Positions 28,591-42,249 of a stretch of DNA of 64,000 bases are shown one piece after another (the stretch's first letter is position 1; every line of letters begins with the position of its first letter). The stretch comes from Ostrinia nubilalis (lineage: Eukaryota > Arthropoda > Insecta > Lepidoptera > Crambidae). The DNA is taken from contig NC_087108.1 in NCBI RefSeq assembly GCF_963855985.1, positions 11,922,001 to 11,986,000 of the forward strand, given 5' to 3'. The notes beneath the pieces are model-generated. The model searched no databases and had not been told where the DNA came from. It saw only the letters and a list, made by a program, of their open reading frames with translations. The position numbers were made by a program, and so were the translations under genes.

Positions 28591-31500
28591 CTGGAAAGAC
28601 AAGAGATAAACTTGAAATAAGAGTTATTTAGGTGGGAAAGCCAGGATCTACCCTGGCCACATAGCCGGATCCGTAATATTGACTGATATGTAACAATTAT
28701 TTCCAGATCAAATCATCGCAACAGCCTTCGTATCGTATCAAGCTCCGTATTTAGTTGTGGGCGCCTTTATTTTACTACTTTGCGCGTTGATCACGTATCA
28801 AACTGGCTACATTTCTATGTTATCTCTCTATCAAACAGATTTTCATATCGCTTACATTAGAAACAGTGATTTTTACGACAAAATGTCAGGTAACATGTGT
28901 CTTTCTTTAAGGCCCCATCAATTAAGCCTATCCGTTATGATAAACTTAACAAAACTATATACTACTGATAAACTTCTAGATGTAAAAGTAACTCTAAATT
29001 AACTTTCGTATTTATTAAATCAGCATAAGTTAATACCACTGACGCGTAAAAGACACCGCACCGCAACATTTACAGTGCAATCCAATTAAGCCATCAAGTA
29101 TGCAGGCCGATACGCGTCAAACGGAGCCCGCGAGACTTCACGCTCCGCATTACTGACCGTTCTGACTCGCGAGTATAACAATTACCCAACTATCTTCAGT
29201 GGATAAAATATGAATTCATTTTGAGTATCAGTAGGTACCGTTCGTTTCACCCAAATGACGTCCACTGATGTACAAAGGCCAACCCCAAGGATTTTGTCCT
29301 AATAATGAACTTTAAATTCATTTGATAAAGAACCTTACTCAATACCATTTTACTTAGCTCATTTGTTTTTTATCATATTCAACAAACATTTTCCTCTAAT
29401 ACCATATTACCATATGAGATACTTTAAATTACGCTAACATGTTAATGTCATTGATGAACTAGAAATTGTTACGCTGATTAAAATCGAGGCACATCAAATC
29501 AATTCAAACCGGTCGCGTAATTGCGTCATCGCATATCAGCAGTTTAGTATTATTGTCAGTTGAGTGATAGTTATTGCATTACCCGTCGAATTAGCGCGCC
29601 GTAGCCCGGAATGCGATTAGCGACTGGACGCTGGGCGCTGTTGTCTGATGTAGCGCTGGTGGCTTTAGGAAATGAGCGGCCGCGAATGATATTATTTCTT
29701 AAAGTCAGTTACATATCGATACATACTGATAACTTTAAGAAGCATTGAACATTATTTGCATTATTTATTAGGCATAAGTATTATGCAAAGCATATCAGAA
29801 TATCAATTAAATATTTTTCGAAACGTGCTCTAAAACATGTCTAACATTTATGACAGATTTGTATTGGTGTTTTAATGCTTTAATGCGTCAGTTAGATATG
29901 ACAGTCCATCAAACACTAAAAACATCTATCCTTATTTCTTAGGGAAAGAATAAGTACATTCTTATTCTTATTGATCAAAATGAAATTAAATCGAAAAAAA
30001 AATGTTCAAGGAAATAAAATAAAGAAAAAAAAAATTAATAGGGTGATTCCTGTTCATTGGTCATTAAAATATGAACCGGAAAATAAGAAAAAAATTTAAC
30101 ACCCCAGACAAACGGTCGTCCATCCCTAAAATCGGTTGAAAACAAAAGAAAACTGGAAACACACATCCAAAACCGCATCCCGAGCGATTAATTCTTCCCG
30201 CAAAAAACCAAACCTGCGTAATCAAATTATTATCTAAGGGCGAGCGGATCTTTGCCGTATTTATCAGCCGTAATGGATGCCCGGTTTTTACCGATGATAA
30301 TGGGTTATATTCTAAAAACCACCTGCCCCCGGGGCGGGTTCACTTCCTTGCTGCTATCGCGGGTGGCTTTTTTCATAATTTTTCAGTTATGCCCGTGTGT
30401 GCTTTGTTAGGCGGATGCGTATGCTGATGACGGGCAGACAAAACCGTGTAACGTGGACTGTGTAATACTAATGTGATCCATTCGGATATCAATTTAAGGG
30501 TTGGTTGATTTTCTATGCACAAAAACAGTAACAATTAGATGGTGTTTCCTTCAATCCTTTAACTGCAACTTGGTTGGTTTGCTTTGACGCTATCGTCCGG
30601 TATCCTTACCTGTCGGCAACATTAGAGCAATATCCTTGAAACTACTGTCACACCCAGGATGGTTATTAAACCACGAACTTTTTCGAATTAATTAAGGAAC
30701 TTATCTCTACAACGTTAGGTAGAAACATAAACAAATATTTGGCAAATGTTGTTTAACAGTTTGTCATAAAATCGAGCTGGTCGAAATCATTATACTTTCA
30801 TTGCTACTCGTATGTACACTTAGCGTCACATAGTTCGAGACGCTCAAAGTAGCGAAAAGTTCGCATCACGTCTTTGTTACAATTGGAATAAGGTTGTGTT
30901 GTCAACTTTTTGGGCACTTTGGGTGTCACGAACTACCTATTTGACGCTGACACTGTACAAGTCGTTTGTTCTAAAATTCCCTACACTAATAAAAAAATCA
31001 AAAATAGGTCCAGCTCAGCTGACCAACGTTCCTGAATTCCTGATATACGTCGACGATTCAATCCAGAATTGGGGCAGCGAATTAGCGGACGCGCGATGTA
31101 AACTCGATCCGGCTCAACGCGATTAGCCCCGATTGCATGCGGAATGTGCACGCCGAATTCGTTATCTACCCTACTGAATTAAGGTCACTTGCATTACACT
31201 TATTGAAACTAATGAAGGACTTTGTTTTTAATAGGGACTGTCCGGAATAGGTTTTCTTGGTAAAGTTTTTGTCATTTGCAGTCATGATTTGATCAAAGAT
31301 TGCAGAATAGGGATGATGACTGGGTAATGAAATAGAATTTTATTTAGTCCGTCAGACAGAGAATAAGAAAATATTAGACTCATATTTTTAATTTTTTTCC
31401 ATAATCGAATAATTACAGTATTATATTGAGTTGAAATGTCGCGTGACGTCACTTTTGAGTAAAAACTACTCGTATCGCGCCATTTCAACTCGATGTAGCA

Positions 31501-34500
31501 CTGTTATTATTTAATTATGAAAGAAAATAAAAAATATGAGTCTAATATTTTCTAATTATCTGTCTGACGGACAAATAATTGAAATTTTGTCATCTAGCCT
31601 ATTTTGTGTTCATGAATATTAATATTGTTTTTAGTATAGTGTTTGCCATTTTGTTATAGGGATGTATTATTAGTTCTGGACTTGTCAGTTTATAAGATTT
31701 AAGTAATAAAAATATATTTTTAATGCTATTTTGCGGCATGTTACATTTTGGTAGCTAACTCTATGAGTCGCCTCAAGCATAAGATTGCAAAAGAATGAGA
31801 AAGATTACGGAATTAGATTAGATGTCTAGTTGTTGTTGTGGCCAAATAAATCCAGTTTTGTTCACGTCTCACCTCAAAAAATACATGTGCCTATGTAAAT
31901 GCTCGGTGTTATCCATTAAAACGATGCATAAATCACTCTTAAAGAGCCGGTCATCCCACGGACGAAAAAGGCATCCCAAAATAAAATTACAAATGGGCAT
32001 TAGAGGCGACTCCACTGTCTCCGGAACAAAACCGATAAAAAACGTTCCGATCCGGTAAAAAATAAGAATCAGACAAAGCCGGGCGCCGGCCGCAACCTCT
32101 ATACGTGTCCAGTTTTTTTACGACCCGCCCTTTTGTCCTTCCGGGCCTCTTTTTTAAATAGATCAGGGGGGAAGTAAAGACCGGACGTCCACCCTGAAAT
32201 ATTATTGTGGATTTTTCTGCTTGGCATTCATAAATATCTCCCTCGGACCCCTGGTCAGGATTTACTCGAATCGGCGCAGAATTATAAATTTGGTTAATAA
32301 AATATGATACGATAAAGCCGCTTTTTTAAGCTGGCCTCTATTATATTTTGTTTAATTTAAATATGAATAATTAAATTTAAAAAGGAAATCTCCGGGGCTA
32401 ATGAAATTTTTGTTTTCGAGATAATGAATTGAAAACACTCTGTGTCGCGGTCCGGTGTTATTCTTTTCTCGGCGAGCTCATTCGGATTCATCCTTCGTTT
32501 TTAAAATCCACGAAAAAAAAACGTATTAATTATGACGATGAAATACATTTTCATGTTTTTCGACCCCTTTGTACTATCGCCAGAGCACACGTCTCGTTTC
32601 AAACCGGAGAATTAAGCAAACATCGAAAAAAGGGCTATAAGAAAAGAAAATAACTTGTATTTACACGTCCCAAACGAGGATTTCAGATGCAGAAGCCCGA
32701 GCAGAAATAAAAGAGCGCCCAATAGGCAAGTGCGAGGCAAAAGGACGAGCGCAACGAAAAGCCGCAGTTCCGTATATCGCTGAAAAAAGTCCAACAACGC
32801 CTTTAATCAACGGCGCCACGATCAAACGAATTTAAAATAAAAACGCGAACAGAGAAATATTAAACAAAAAGCATCGATCCCGCCGACCACAGGGGATTAA
32901 AATCGTAACGAACGTACGAAAATATTCAAATACAATACTAACAAATTGATACAAACAGTCATTAGGATCGCGGAAGGCGACTCCCGCTCGGGGGAGGGCG
33001 ATCTCGCCAACATTACAATCCACATCCAACGTACAAATATTATCTAAAATTCCTTCTCATTTATAATCCTTTTGTGTCCTCAGCGCGGTGTCCTCCGTCA
33101 AATCCTCCCCCTGCGGGTGGTGGGGTATTTTTATATTTTTAATCGCGTTGGGCATTATCCAAATGGACATTGGCGGTCGTGCTGTCTCTCCGTCTACATG
33201 ATAAATTCTCCTTTCGTTCGACACCCGCTCACTGTTTTGTTTGTGGCTTCCTTCCCTGCTATTGGTATGGTAGATAAAATAAAAGTGTTCGGATCATTAA
33301 TTATGGGGTATTTGTCTGTGACCGACTGCGAGCATTCTCCTTGCGATTAAAAAATTGCTGCCATCTGTGCCCTTTCTTTCGGTTTTTTGTCGCAAATGAA
33401 AATTGATTGTTGCGATCGTTCGATGCAGATCTTTGGATCTTTTCATCGCGTGATCGATGGTTGCGACTTGGTCGTAATTAACTTTCTTTTTGGCAAATTT
33501 CATAAATGACGGTTCGGTAAGGGGAGGCATTGGGGGATTTTTAATCTCTTATTACAAAATTTCGACTTTACAAACACGTGACATGCTTTGTAAAAAGTAA
33601 GTGATTTAAACAAAACATACCTGTCAGTCAGTTATATTAAATTGCTTGTGAATTTAAAGAATGCCCCAAATGCTGACACTTGGGTATATCATCAACATAG
33701 CTTACATAAGTGTCGAGATAATGTTGCGTTGGGAACTGAATTTTTGACAGATATAGTAGTGATGCTTAAATTAAGTCAAATAATTGAAGTGATTGCTTAA
33801 CTCTAATGGTTAAGATACCATTTTTACAAAAAGTTCATATGAAGTTGTTGTGGTAAATATAGCTAGTATTTATTTATAGGTATAAGGTAATTTATTCCTC
33901 CAAAATAAAAACATCCAATTGATATTCATAACAGTCAACTCACGCGTAGTACAGTTAAAATAATAACTCCAATACATTGGGGCGCAACAAGAAGAACAAT
34001 ATCTTCCGTACAATAAAATTCGAAAAAAGTTTAATGGGACCTGAAGAGGGCTCAATAGGACATCGGAACCGTAATATATCTTGGATTTGGTTACACGGTG
34101 GTATTTTATCCAAAATTTTGTAATGTTCGATATTGCTTCTTACTTGGATGTAGATTTTTAAGATTTTAGGCTGCCATATCCACCATGAGCAAAAAAAAAA
34201 TGTTCTAGAATAAGATAGCACTAAAAAGAGCAAATCTGTAAAAATAAGCAACAGCCGACGAAAAGCTTCTCACTGGTCCATAGAATAGCGTAATTAACGT
34301 TAATAATGTAAAAGATTCCCTAAATAAATCAAAAACTAATTAGTTCACCTACGTCGTGATATGGTAACTTTATGGGACAGTTAGGTTCCTGTAAAATGAC
34401 ACTAAATCGGTAATAGAAGATTAAACCACTCTATTAGGAATTTGGAACTTAACACATAGACAAAAGCTGAGACGGGGACCTTTTTGCTGCTGCAACGCCG

Positions 34501-34645
34501 CCTAATAAGTAATTTTACCGATTATTTATTTTTTTAATGATTCTGTAATTTTTACTGTTTTGTGTATGTATGCGTTTCCATGTGGCAGCAAAATAAACGT
34601 TTTCTATTCTATTTTACATTGGACAAACCAAGGAATTGAAGTAAA
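28591..34645. other. Mostly unique, repeat-poor non-coding DNA
   Basis: Apart from a LINE tail remnant (29249-29297, antisense, CAAATGACGTCCACTG), I see no transposon family or splice-bounded exon. Several segments (29480-29700, 30100-30400, 31000-31160, 31900-33500) are richer in CG dinucleotides. An inverted pair AATATTAGACTCATATTTTT / AAAAATATGAGTCTAATATT lies at about 31371-31393 and 31528-31550. It may be Nup88 intron or promoter, or intergenic DNA. Confidence 0.45.
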
Positions 34646-34647
34646 TA

Positions 34648-34993
34648 CAGTAGAATCCCGATTATCCGGATCAATTAAAACCAGGGGTGGTCCGGATAAT
34701 CGAAAATCCGGATAATCGATTTCAAAGTAAAATCAAACAATAATTAACTTTTTACAATAGAAAGGGTTTTCAATACATCATTTTAGAGACTAAAAATCTA
34801 AATTTTAGACCATTGCATTGGTCATCCATTTCTTTTAACAATGAACCAAAAAGACGTCCGTATCATGTTACGGTGGCGGCGCCTTCGGTTTTTATGGGTC
34901 CAGATCCTGAATCAGTAATTAGAAAGCATGAAGAATGAGTCCGGATAATCGGATATCCGGATAATCGAAGTCCGGATAATCGAGATTCTACTG
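34648..34993. mobile_element. Non-autonomous pogo/Tigger-like Tc1-mariner element
   Basis: The ends CAGTAGAATCCCGATTATCC and its complement are flanked by TA at both sides (34646-34647, 34994-34995). Repeated TCCGGATAATCG blocks sit near the ends, as in pogo-group elements. It is 346 bp with no transposase. Confidence 0.88.
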
Positions 34994-35019
34994 TAATTTA
35001 TAAATAAACCACAAAAACT

Positions 35020-35110
35020 ACTAGTGGGGGGACTCGAACGTTCTCCTAGGAGCGTGTGCGCACATTAATTAGAGACGAATGCCATTAATCCTTGCAGTCC
35101 ACGCTCACCC
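35020..35110 (-). mobile_element. Possible tRNA-like SINE remnant
   Basis: On the - strand CGTTCGAGTCCCCCC looks like a B box and is preceded by a tRNA-sized stretch. It is weak and has no second copy here. Confidence 0.3.
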
Positions 35111-37156
35111 ATCAGATGGACAGGAAAAACTCACTTTTCTATGTGTTAAGTATTGGAAGGGATGAAAAACGCAGTTTTTGTTTAACGCCTATTGTGTCTA
35201 TTTCTGGAGATGACACTAATTTTAGATATTGTAAAAGCTCAATATTTATGTTAAACTTGTTCCTATAGATAGATGACTGTTTGTTGCATTAATAATTTAA
35301 AAAACAAATTGGAATGTTAAGTTTTAAGTCATGTGAAAAAAGCATTAATGATGACCATTTTCCCTCATTCATTACATGTAACATTTACCTGAATCGGTCT
35401 TTCTCACGGCAGAAAGTGCAACTTGCAAAGTGTCAAGAGCTAAACGATGGGTGTCGATGTCACGTGAGGTATCGGGTCGGTTGCGATCCGAATACTGCGC
35501 TCAAGTGGTTTTGATAGTTGAACTGACTTTTATCTGTCTTGTTAATATGAGATAATAATCTATGTACCGTCACACAGCTAGAAATCATGAAAACAATACA
35601 TGTCAGCAGTTCTACTAAATACTTAAGTCAGTATTACTCATTTCTTTTTTGTTTTCATTGCCATATTCCAGATATAATCACTGCTCCTACTCCTAATAGA
35701 CTTAATTCTTTAACCCTTTAATCGATAACCAAAGAATCCAAACAATCCGCTGGCTCAACATTCCTTTATCCGCGCACAGCTTTATCGTGGCGAAACAACG
35801 ATCACTCCGGGCCACTGCTCGGTGTAAAAATTTCTATTCCTTTTTTTTCGGCCATTCCTTTTTCCCGCCAACCGCGGACGCGGTCGAAACTGTTTAATGA
35901 TTCGAAAAACGTGTTCTATCAGCTTGTACGCGGAAACAACCGAAAAAAGCGGCCAACAAAGGGTTCGGTGTGCAAATATAGACTGGCCGGAGATTTTGCT
36001 GCGGCCCAATAGCTGTATTTTCATCCAATTTTTGTTCTTAGTCCTTGGGAATAGGGGTGTGGATTAGAATTGTTGTTCGCAAATCGGTGCATTGTTGAAG
36101 TGTTCGCGCAGATCTCATCGGCAATTTATTATATTTTGTCCGTTCGGAATTTACGATTATTTGCGGGAACAATGGACGGGCGCCGATGATTGGGTGCTTT
36201 TCTAACGCCAATAAATGTGTGCGATGACGGGCCCGCTTTGATTTACATTGACGAGGGCGATCATTAAGGTTTATTCAATGTAAAACAAATGGGATTAGCG
36301 ACGCGTGGATGTGAATAGATTTCGCGAATCAATCTCCATTGTAAAAAATGTAAACCGACGTTACAATACAGATTTATGGTAATGCAACACAATTTTAAAG
36401 GGATAACCTATATTACTTTCTTTCAACAATACAAATATCCAAATAAAGCAGAAGTGTTAGGACTTGCTATGGAAAGATCATGTGATATGGCCAAGTGGAT
36501 AATACTTGTAGAAAATGTAACACAGTTCGAATAAAATCGAATAAGAATATCTACTGTTCTGTATAAATTATTCTTTCTGAGATGTAGTTCACTTACTCAG
36601 TAAATAAATACTAGTAGATTCATGATACCTAGGTAATGAGAAATTTTCTTTGCTCTGACTATTCGAGTCTTCTTGAAATTTTTCTTTCATGATTAGATGT
36701 TGATTTTTATAACAACCGACATTATGACCAACAGGTTACGTCTTTCAACGGCTCTACATCCTCGATTAAATATAACCAAAACGCAATTTTAACACCCATA
36801 CATTATCTATGCAAAATTATCGCACACCCAGGCCCGTTATTTATAATTGTTAAAAATGTAAAGCCAAAAAATTCAACCGGTCCCAATACGGGTCAGTCAA
36901 TAAACGCGCACGATTTACGATATATTTACAAACGCGATAAAAAATTGGGCAGAACAAGGGCCACGATCGGCCGTGGCCACTGTTTTAATTAAAAAACACC
37001 GAATATTATATACGGTGGCAATTTTGAGCGGTCGTACTGACGGACGAAACGGACGGCGAGCTACTATTGGTTCGCGAAATCTTTCTACCGTTTAACGGAA
37101 AATTTCAAATCAACAGAGTTTAAATCAATAATAATATTTTCTTTACTAAGAGGAAT
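35111..37156. other. Unique non-coding DNA
   Basis: I see no repeat or exon. The segments 35720-36340 and 36820-37080 have raised CG content like the stretches left of 34645. Reading frames here are short and without motifs. Confidence 0.45.
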
Positions 37157-37312
37157 CGCAGCGTGGGACGTCCACCCACAAGGTGGATTGACGACATCAT
37201 AAAGGTAGCAGGAAGGCGCTGGACGCAGGCCGCTACCAACCGATCAACATGGAAATCATTGGGGGAGGCTTATGTTCAGCGGACGTCCTATGGTTGAAAT
37301 GATGATGATGAC
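37157..37312 (+). mobile_element. Non-LTR retrotransposon 3' end with (ATG)n tail
   Basis: GGTGGATTGACGACATCATA, GGCGCTGGACGCAGGCCGC and GAAATGATGATGATGA match the family at 8570-8730. It is severely 5' truncated. Confidence 0.8.
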
Positions 37313-38648
37313 TAAGATTAGCGAAGAACCTGGTAATTTTTTTTGGTAGAATTGATTATGATTATTACCTATGCAAAGTCAAGGATACAGGTAACTGAAT
37401 TAGCTATTGAAAATAATTAACAGTGTCAAAAGAAAAATACAATTAAAATTGTTAAGATTTTAATTATATTGAACTAAAAAAGTTATCCGTCTTAAAACTC
37501 ACAAAACAGATTTTCCAAAGGAATAAATTAGGTGTCATAAATAAACCTCTTTAAAATGGACATACTCGAACCGATTCTATTCGAGTTACACTGGTACTAA
37601 TTTATAGAGTTAGAAAATGTAGGGTGGATTTTGAATAGTAAAATAGGATTATTAATTTATTCTATTTTTGTGCGTGACGTTTAATATATGCATACCACTC
37701 CCCGGGGGCGACGCATCAGCTTTATTTATATGCGAGGAGTTGGCTACTACTTATATTCGCTGATGAATTTTTGTCTATGTCCGTCAGGGATACAATGTAC
37801 GTTTCGTTTTTAATTGCAGAATGCACTCTAAATAAGGGAAGCTGTTAGGGGCCACATGGATTCTGGGAGATTGAGGGATGAGGGATGTGAACATCGTTTG
37901 CTTTTAAGGGGATGACATATCGTCAATAAGTTGGAAAGGGTCGCGTTTGAGGTTGGCATTACGTTGTTTTCATTATCGAGGTGAAAAGGCAGGGACACTT
38001 GGTCGTAAAGGATGATGGACCAGGGAATTGGCGACTAGGAAAGGCACTCGTACAAAAGGGATATATTATTTTCTTCTCATAGAAGTTCTAAGTCTGCTGG
38101 TTTGTCTACTGTAAGCTACGTCTTTCGCATCCATACCCGAGACAGAGAGGTGAGTTGTGACATTGTCGATTTTTTGGAAGTTATTAACTACTAACGAGCT
38201 CATAACAGTGCGCGATTTTTAGTTCAAATCTCAATCTAACAAATAAGTAGGGGACTTAAGATTGTTGTAAAGTTGCTGATACCAATGAGACATTAAATGC
38301 AAAAGTAGACATGCTTTACATACTCCTCCATTACCCGTACATACATACATGTTGGCATTCAATTCCCAATCAAATCAAAAGTACTTATTAAGATTATAAA
38401 AAAAGGTAGCCCTTATGGGGCACTTTACATGTCTCCTTATCTTTTGGGTTCTACCAGCGCTTCGAGACAAACATAATGGCAAGTGCTGAGAAGAAACACC
38501 GGAACAAACAATTCGTCAATTATTATTAAACACGATGAAATTATGTTGGGTAGCGTAGTAGAGACGTTCTTAATTACATCCAACAAGGTATATCTTCGTC
38601 CTCATTGAATGCTTTCCACCTTTAGTCAACTTGAACTATACAATGTAT
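37313..38648. other. Non-coding stretch without recognised feature
   Basis: I see no repeat family, TIR pair or exon here. Confidence 0.45.
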
Positions 38649-38760
38649 ATCCCATTCAGTGCCGGATTAAGCCAGCGCGGGGCCTGTAGCAAATTTCTAT
38701 CAAGGGGCCCTTGGTTTGCTTTAGGTTCTCAAGTTTAGGGTATTAAATGAAACAAAACTG

Positions 38761-38979
38761 TTACAAATGAACTTTTCTTGATTTAATGTGGGCAAATTTA
38801 GAGATAACACTTTCAATATCAACTTCTTTAAGCAAATCATGCTCTATATTCAGCAAAGTAAGATGATTAAGACGTTTTTGTCCCATCGTGTTCCTTAATT
38901 CATTTTTAATACGTTTTAATGTTGAAAAAGAACGTTCGCCACTGCAGTTAGTGATCATGAGAGACATGTAAATGCGCAA
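38761..38979 (-). pseudogene. hAT transposase C-terminal fragment
   Basis: The frame contains NCSGERSFSTLKRIKNELR and LNHLTLLNIEHDLL, the signature of the hAT C-terminal dimerisation domain, close to ZMYM-type hAT proteins in insects. Only about 72 residues remain before stops and the nested insertion. The rest of the transposase is gone. Confidence 0.85.
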
Positions 38980-39461
38980 GGCAATTTCTAAGTTTGGAAA
39001 ACACGATTCTAAAGAATTATTTATTAAAAGTTTTTTAAAATGATTAGTTTTTCAAACGTTGTTTGTAAAATGATCTTTTGTCATACGTTTTTTGTTAAAT
39101 AATAGTAAAACTCATTTTTTAATTATCCGCTTTTTTACTTGAGACTCTAAAACACCTTGCTCTTAATCTACCGTCACTAGCTAAATTAAAATTATTTTAA
39201 AAAGGTTAGCTATAATCACTCATAAAATGAATCTATATTTTATAATAAATCAACCAACTATAGTAGATTGGATCGTGACTGAATTAATCAATTTTAAATA
39301 GTTCGCCTGTTTTCTCGATATATTGATAATCGATATTATATTAAAATCGATTAAAAAAGTATAATCTCGGCTACCTACGTAAACTCATAAAATAAATGTA
39401 TACCTATAGAAAAAAAAATAATAATAATCTGGCCGCTTGAAGGGTAGAAATGTGGTATCTA

Positions 39462-41465
39462 CAGGGTGTTGATTTCAATACCCGCCATATTTAGGGAGTA
39501 GATTAAGTAGCTTATTCTGATCACGAATCAGCAAAAAAACTGACTTCCAAATTTTTTATTATTATTTTTTAAATATCTACGATTTCCATAATCGACCACT
39601 ACAGTGCAGAATAGTCCCCCAACGCAAACGGCGCGCTGTGTAATAGGTACCCGGTGACCCGGGCAAGCGCTGCGCCCCCCGTCCCGCTCCCCACTACCCG
39701 CGCTCGCCCATGAGTCAGTCAACTATCAGCCACAATCAGCTGTGAGTTCAAAGACGACTACTGGACAGAGCTTAATCCAAATCTACCCTAAAAATGTAAT
39801 GAGTAAATTAGTTACTTACACCTTATCATGTTACGAGTTTATTTGTTGTTCTAAAAACTAATTAAGTACTCTTTAATTAATAAAAAAAACCTTTTACACG
39901 AATTTGCTTCCTTCCGCAAAATAATTTTTTTTACAGAACCTACATTATTATTATTTTTTAATTAAACCATGCTTTTATGTGTGTGATAAGCTTGTACCTA
40001 CTTATCATTCAAAAGTACTGCTCGCACGCGGCACGGACATCGGGCTCGCACGGAATAGGTACTTCCCCATCTTCGTGTTTCGGGCGTCATCGGGCGGCCG
40101 GCGCTCAATCGTGGATCATCGATTTTCTCTGTTCATCAGTCCGATTTTGCTTTCCACGCAGAGAGGCCGCGCGCACGCTCCGCGAAATCTAGCTCGTATT
40201 TAGAATACCTAGTACTCAATCGCTATTTTCTTATTTCTTGCCTTGTAACTTCAACTTTTCTCTTCCTCTCTGCTTGATAACTGTTTTCTAGTACTTATTA
40301 CTTCCTACTACCGTAATAACGTAATTTCATTTCTATCGGCGTTTAATTTAAATACCCTGAACGAATGTTAGTTAGGTTCAGGTTAGACTTCCATTCTTCA
40401 TAACTTACATAAAATAATTCATCATCATGTTCGGGATTAGTTTAAATGAATGTAATTTCATTACACGAAATAACTACCAAAATTTATTGATATTCTTATC
40501 GTTTTAATAATAACGATTAGTAATTAAAGATCTACAAATCATTTGCATTTGAGTGTTTTGAAAGCTTGCTTTAAGAGCATTAATGATAGGACGAATCTTT
40601 AGTTCACAAAGATTAAACAAAGTATTTTTCCCGCCGCTTTTACATTCTCATTCGTTGATAGATTTCCTGTACTAAACTGACGAAATTAAACTTTTCTGAT
40701 GTTAAAAATTACGTAAACTAGTTGAAAATGAAGAATAACGATAACTACCGATTCACGACGACATTCGATGGACGTATTTCATCGAATGCACTTTTCTAAT
40801 TGCAAATTTGCGATTTTTGATTGTTTTCTCGTGCGGTTTTGAGTATTTAGTGTGTGAAAGTGTGATAGTGAGTGTAATAATAGTGAGTGAGTGTTAGGAA
40901 GATGCCAAACCATACGTACAGTGCTCGTGAGTACGTAAACATGGTTTACTGTTACGGGAGGGCACGTAGAAACGCATCTGAAGTCGCATCGGTGAGTAGG
41001 TACCTAGTTCTAAACTTAAAGGAATGTGTTTTTTTTAATGTAGGGAGTAAATAATCTGGTAATTTTGTGTACAAAATACTCCCGCGATTGCGGTAGGTAG
41101 TGGCGGAAAGCGCGTAGGTACGCTCCAATACACACACACACACACATAGGAAACAGCAAACTAATTTAAAACGAACTTTAACTTTAGTTAGTCAAACAAA
41201 AATACCTATTTACACTACCTATTTTACGTGGCTTCCTTCAGTAGACTATCAGACATGATAAGCGAGCGATCCGCGTAGCTCGATGGGTGCCGCAGTTGAA
41301 GCGTATTGCAGTATTAAGAGCCACAGTACAGTTGATGTCGCACGGAAAATATTCGCTAAAAATTCTACTTTAGTTTGTAATTTTTTTTTTTGGTGGATAA
41401 TGCGTTTATATAAGTCATAATAGATCACCTAAATAAATATGGCGAGGATTGAAATCAACACCCTG
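39462..41465. mobile_element. TA-flanked TIR element (2004 bp) with DUF4817-type exon
   Basis: The ends CAGGGTGTTGATTTCAAT and its complement, extending to the CCGCCATATTT region, are flanked by TA on both sides. It lies wholly inside the hAT element. A spliced-looking coding exon is at 40902-40991. No DDE catalytic domain is seen, so it is probably internally deleted. Confidence 0.82.
40902..40991 (+). CDS. DUF4817-like first exon of a transposon gene
   Basis: Thirty codons begin MPNHTYSAREYVNMVYCYGR and continue ARRNASEVAS, followed by donor GTGAGT. The pattern EY..M...YG.A..NA resembles the helix-turn-helix-like DUF4817 domain found at the N-terminus of insect transposon proteins. No continuation exon is found inside the element. 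Confidence 0.55.
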
Positions 41466-41514
41466 TATAGATGCTAGTCTAAATACATATTATATCGATT
41501 ATAATTAAACATTA

Positions 41515-42249
41515 TAGGCCAGTAGAAGAATTACATTTTAAATCGGAAATAAGTCCTACAAAAGATTTTATCGCTTTAATGGCTTCATTGGTTGCCCATT
41601 AAGACTCTCCTAGGTTTTCGACTTCGACGGAGTTGTGCTTAAGTGGTGGGGGGCCCCCGAAAGGGGCGCTTTTTATGTTTTCCGGTTATATCGCGTAAAG
41701 GACTTACCCTATCGAAAAGTGGTCTTCCTGACGGTTGAAGGGCATTTAATTCTGCATTAAATAATACCAAATTCATACGTTTTGGACAAACCGTTCTCGT
41801 GCAAATATTCGGCAAAGTAGGAAAAATCGTAACTCGTAAGCCTTGATAGGGTTACACTGGTTGAGGCGCTCCTTTTCAAGACTTGGAAGCCTGCGGGTAG
41901 CGCCATTGGACGTGGAGAGGGTTATACACATATTTTCTACTTTGCCGAACATTTGCACGAGAACGGTTTGTTCAAAACATATATATTTTGTCTTATTTAA
42001 TGCAGGATTAAATGCCCTTCAACCGTCAGGAAGACCACTTTTTGATAGGGTAAGCCCTTTACGCGGTATAACCGGAAAACCGAAAAAGCGCCCCTTTCGG
42101 GGGCCCCCACCACTTAAGCACAACTCCGTCGAAGTCGAAAACCTAGGAGAGTCTTTATATGGCAACTAATGAAGCCATTAAAGCACTAAAATCTTTAGTA
42201 GGAATTGTTTCAGATTTAATTCATTTTTGTGTTTAATTCTACTGGCCTA
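41515..42249. mobile_element. Foldback element with ~300-bp arms, TTA duplication
   Basis: The ends TAGGCCAGTAGAA and TTCTACTGGCCTA begin long arms that pair through GGTTTTCGACTTCGACGGAG and CGGTTGAAGGGCATTTAAT to about 41820 / 41935. Flanks 41512-41514 and 42250-42252 are both TTA, as in PIF/Harbinger elements. It sits inside the hAT element beside 39462-41465. Confidence 0.85.
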
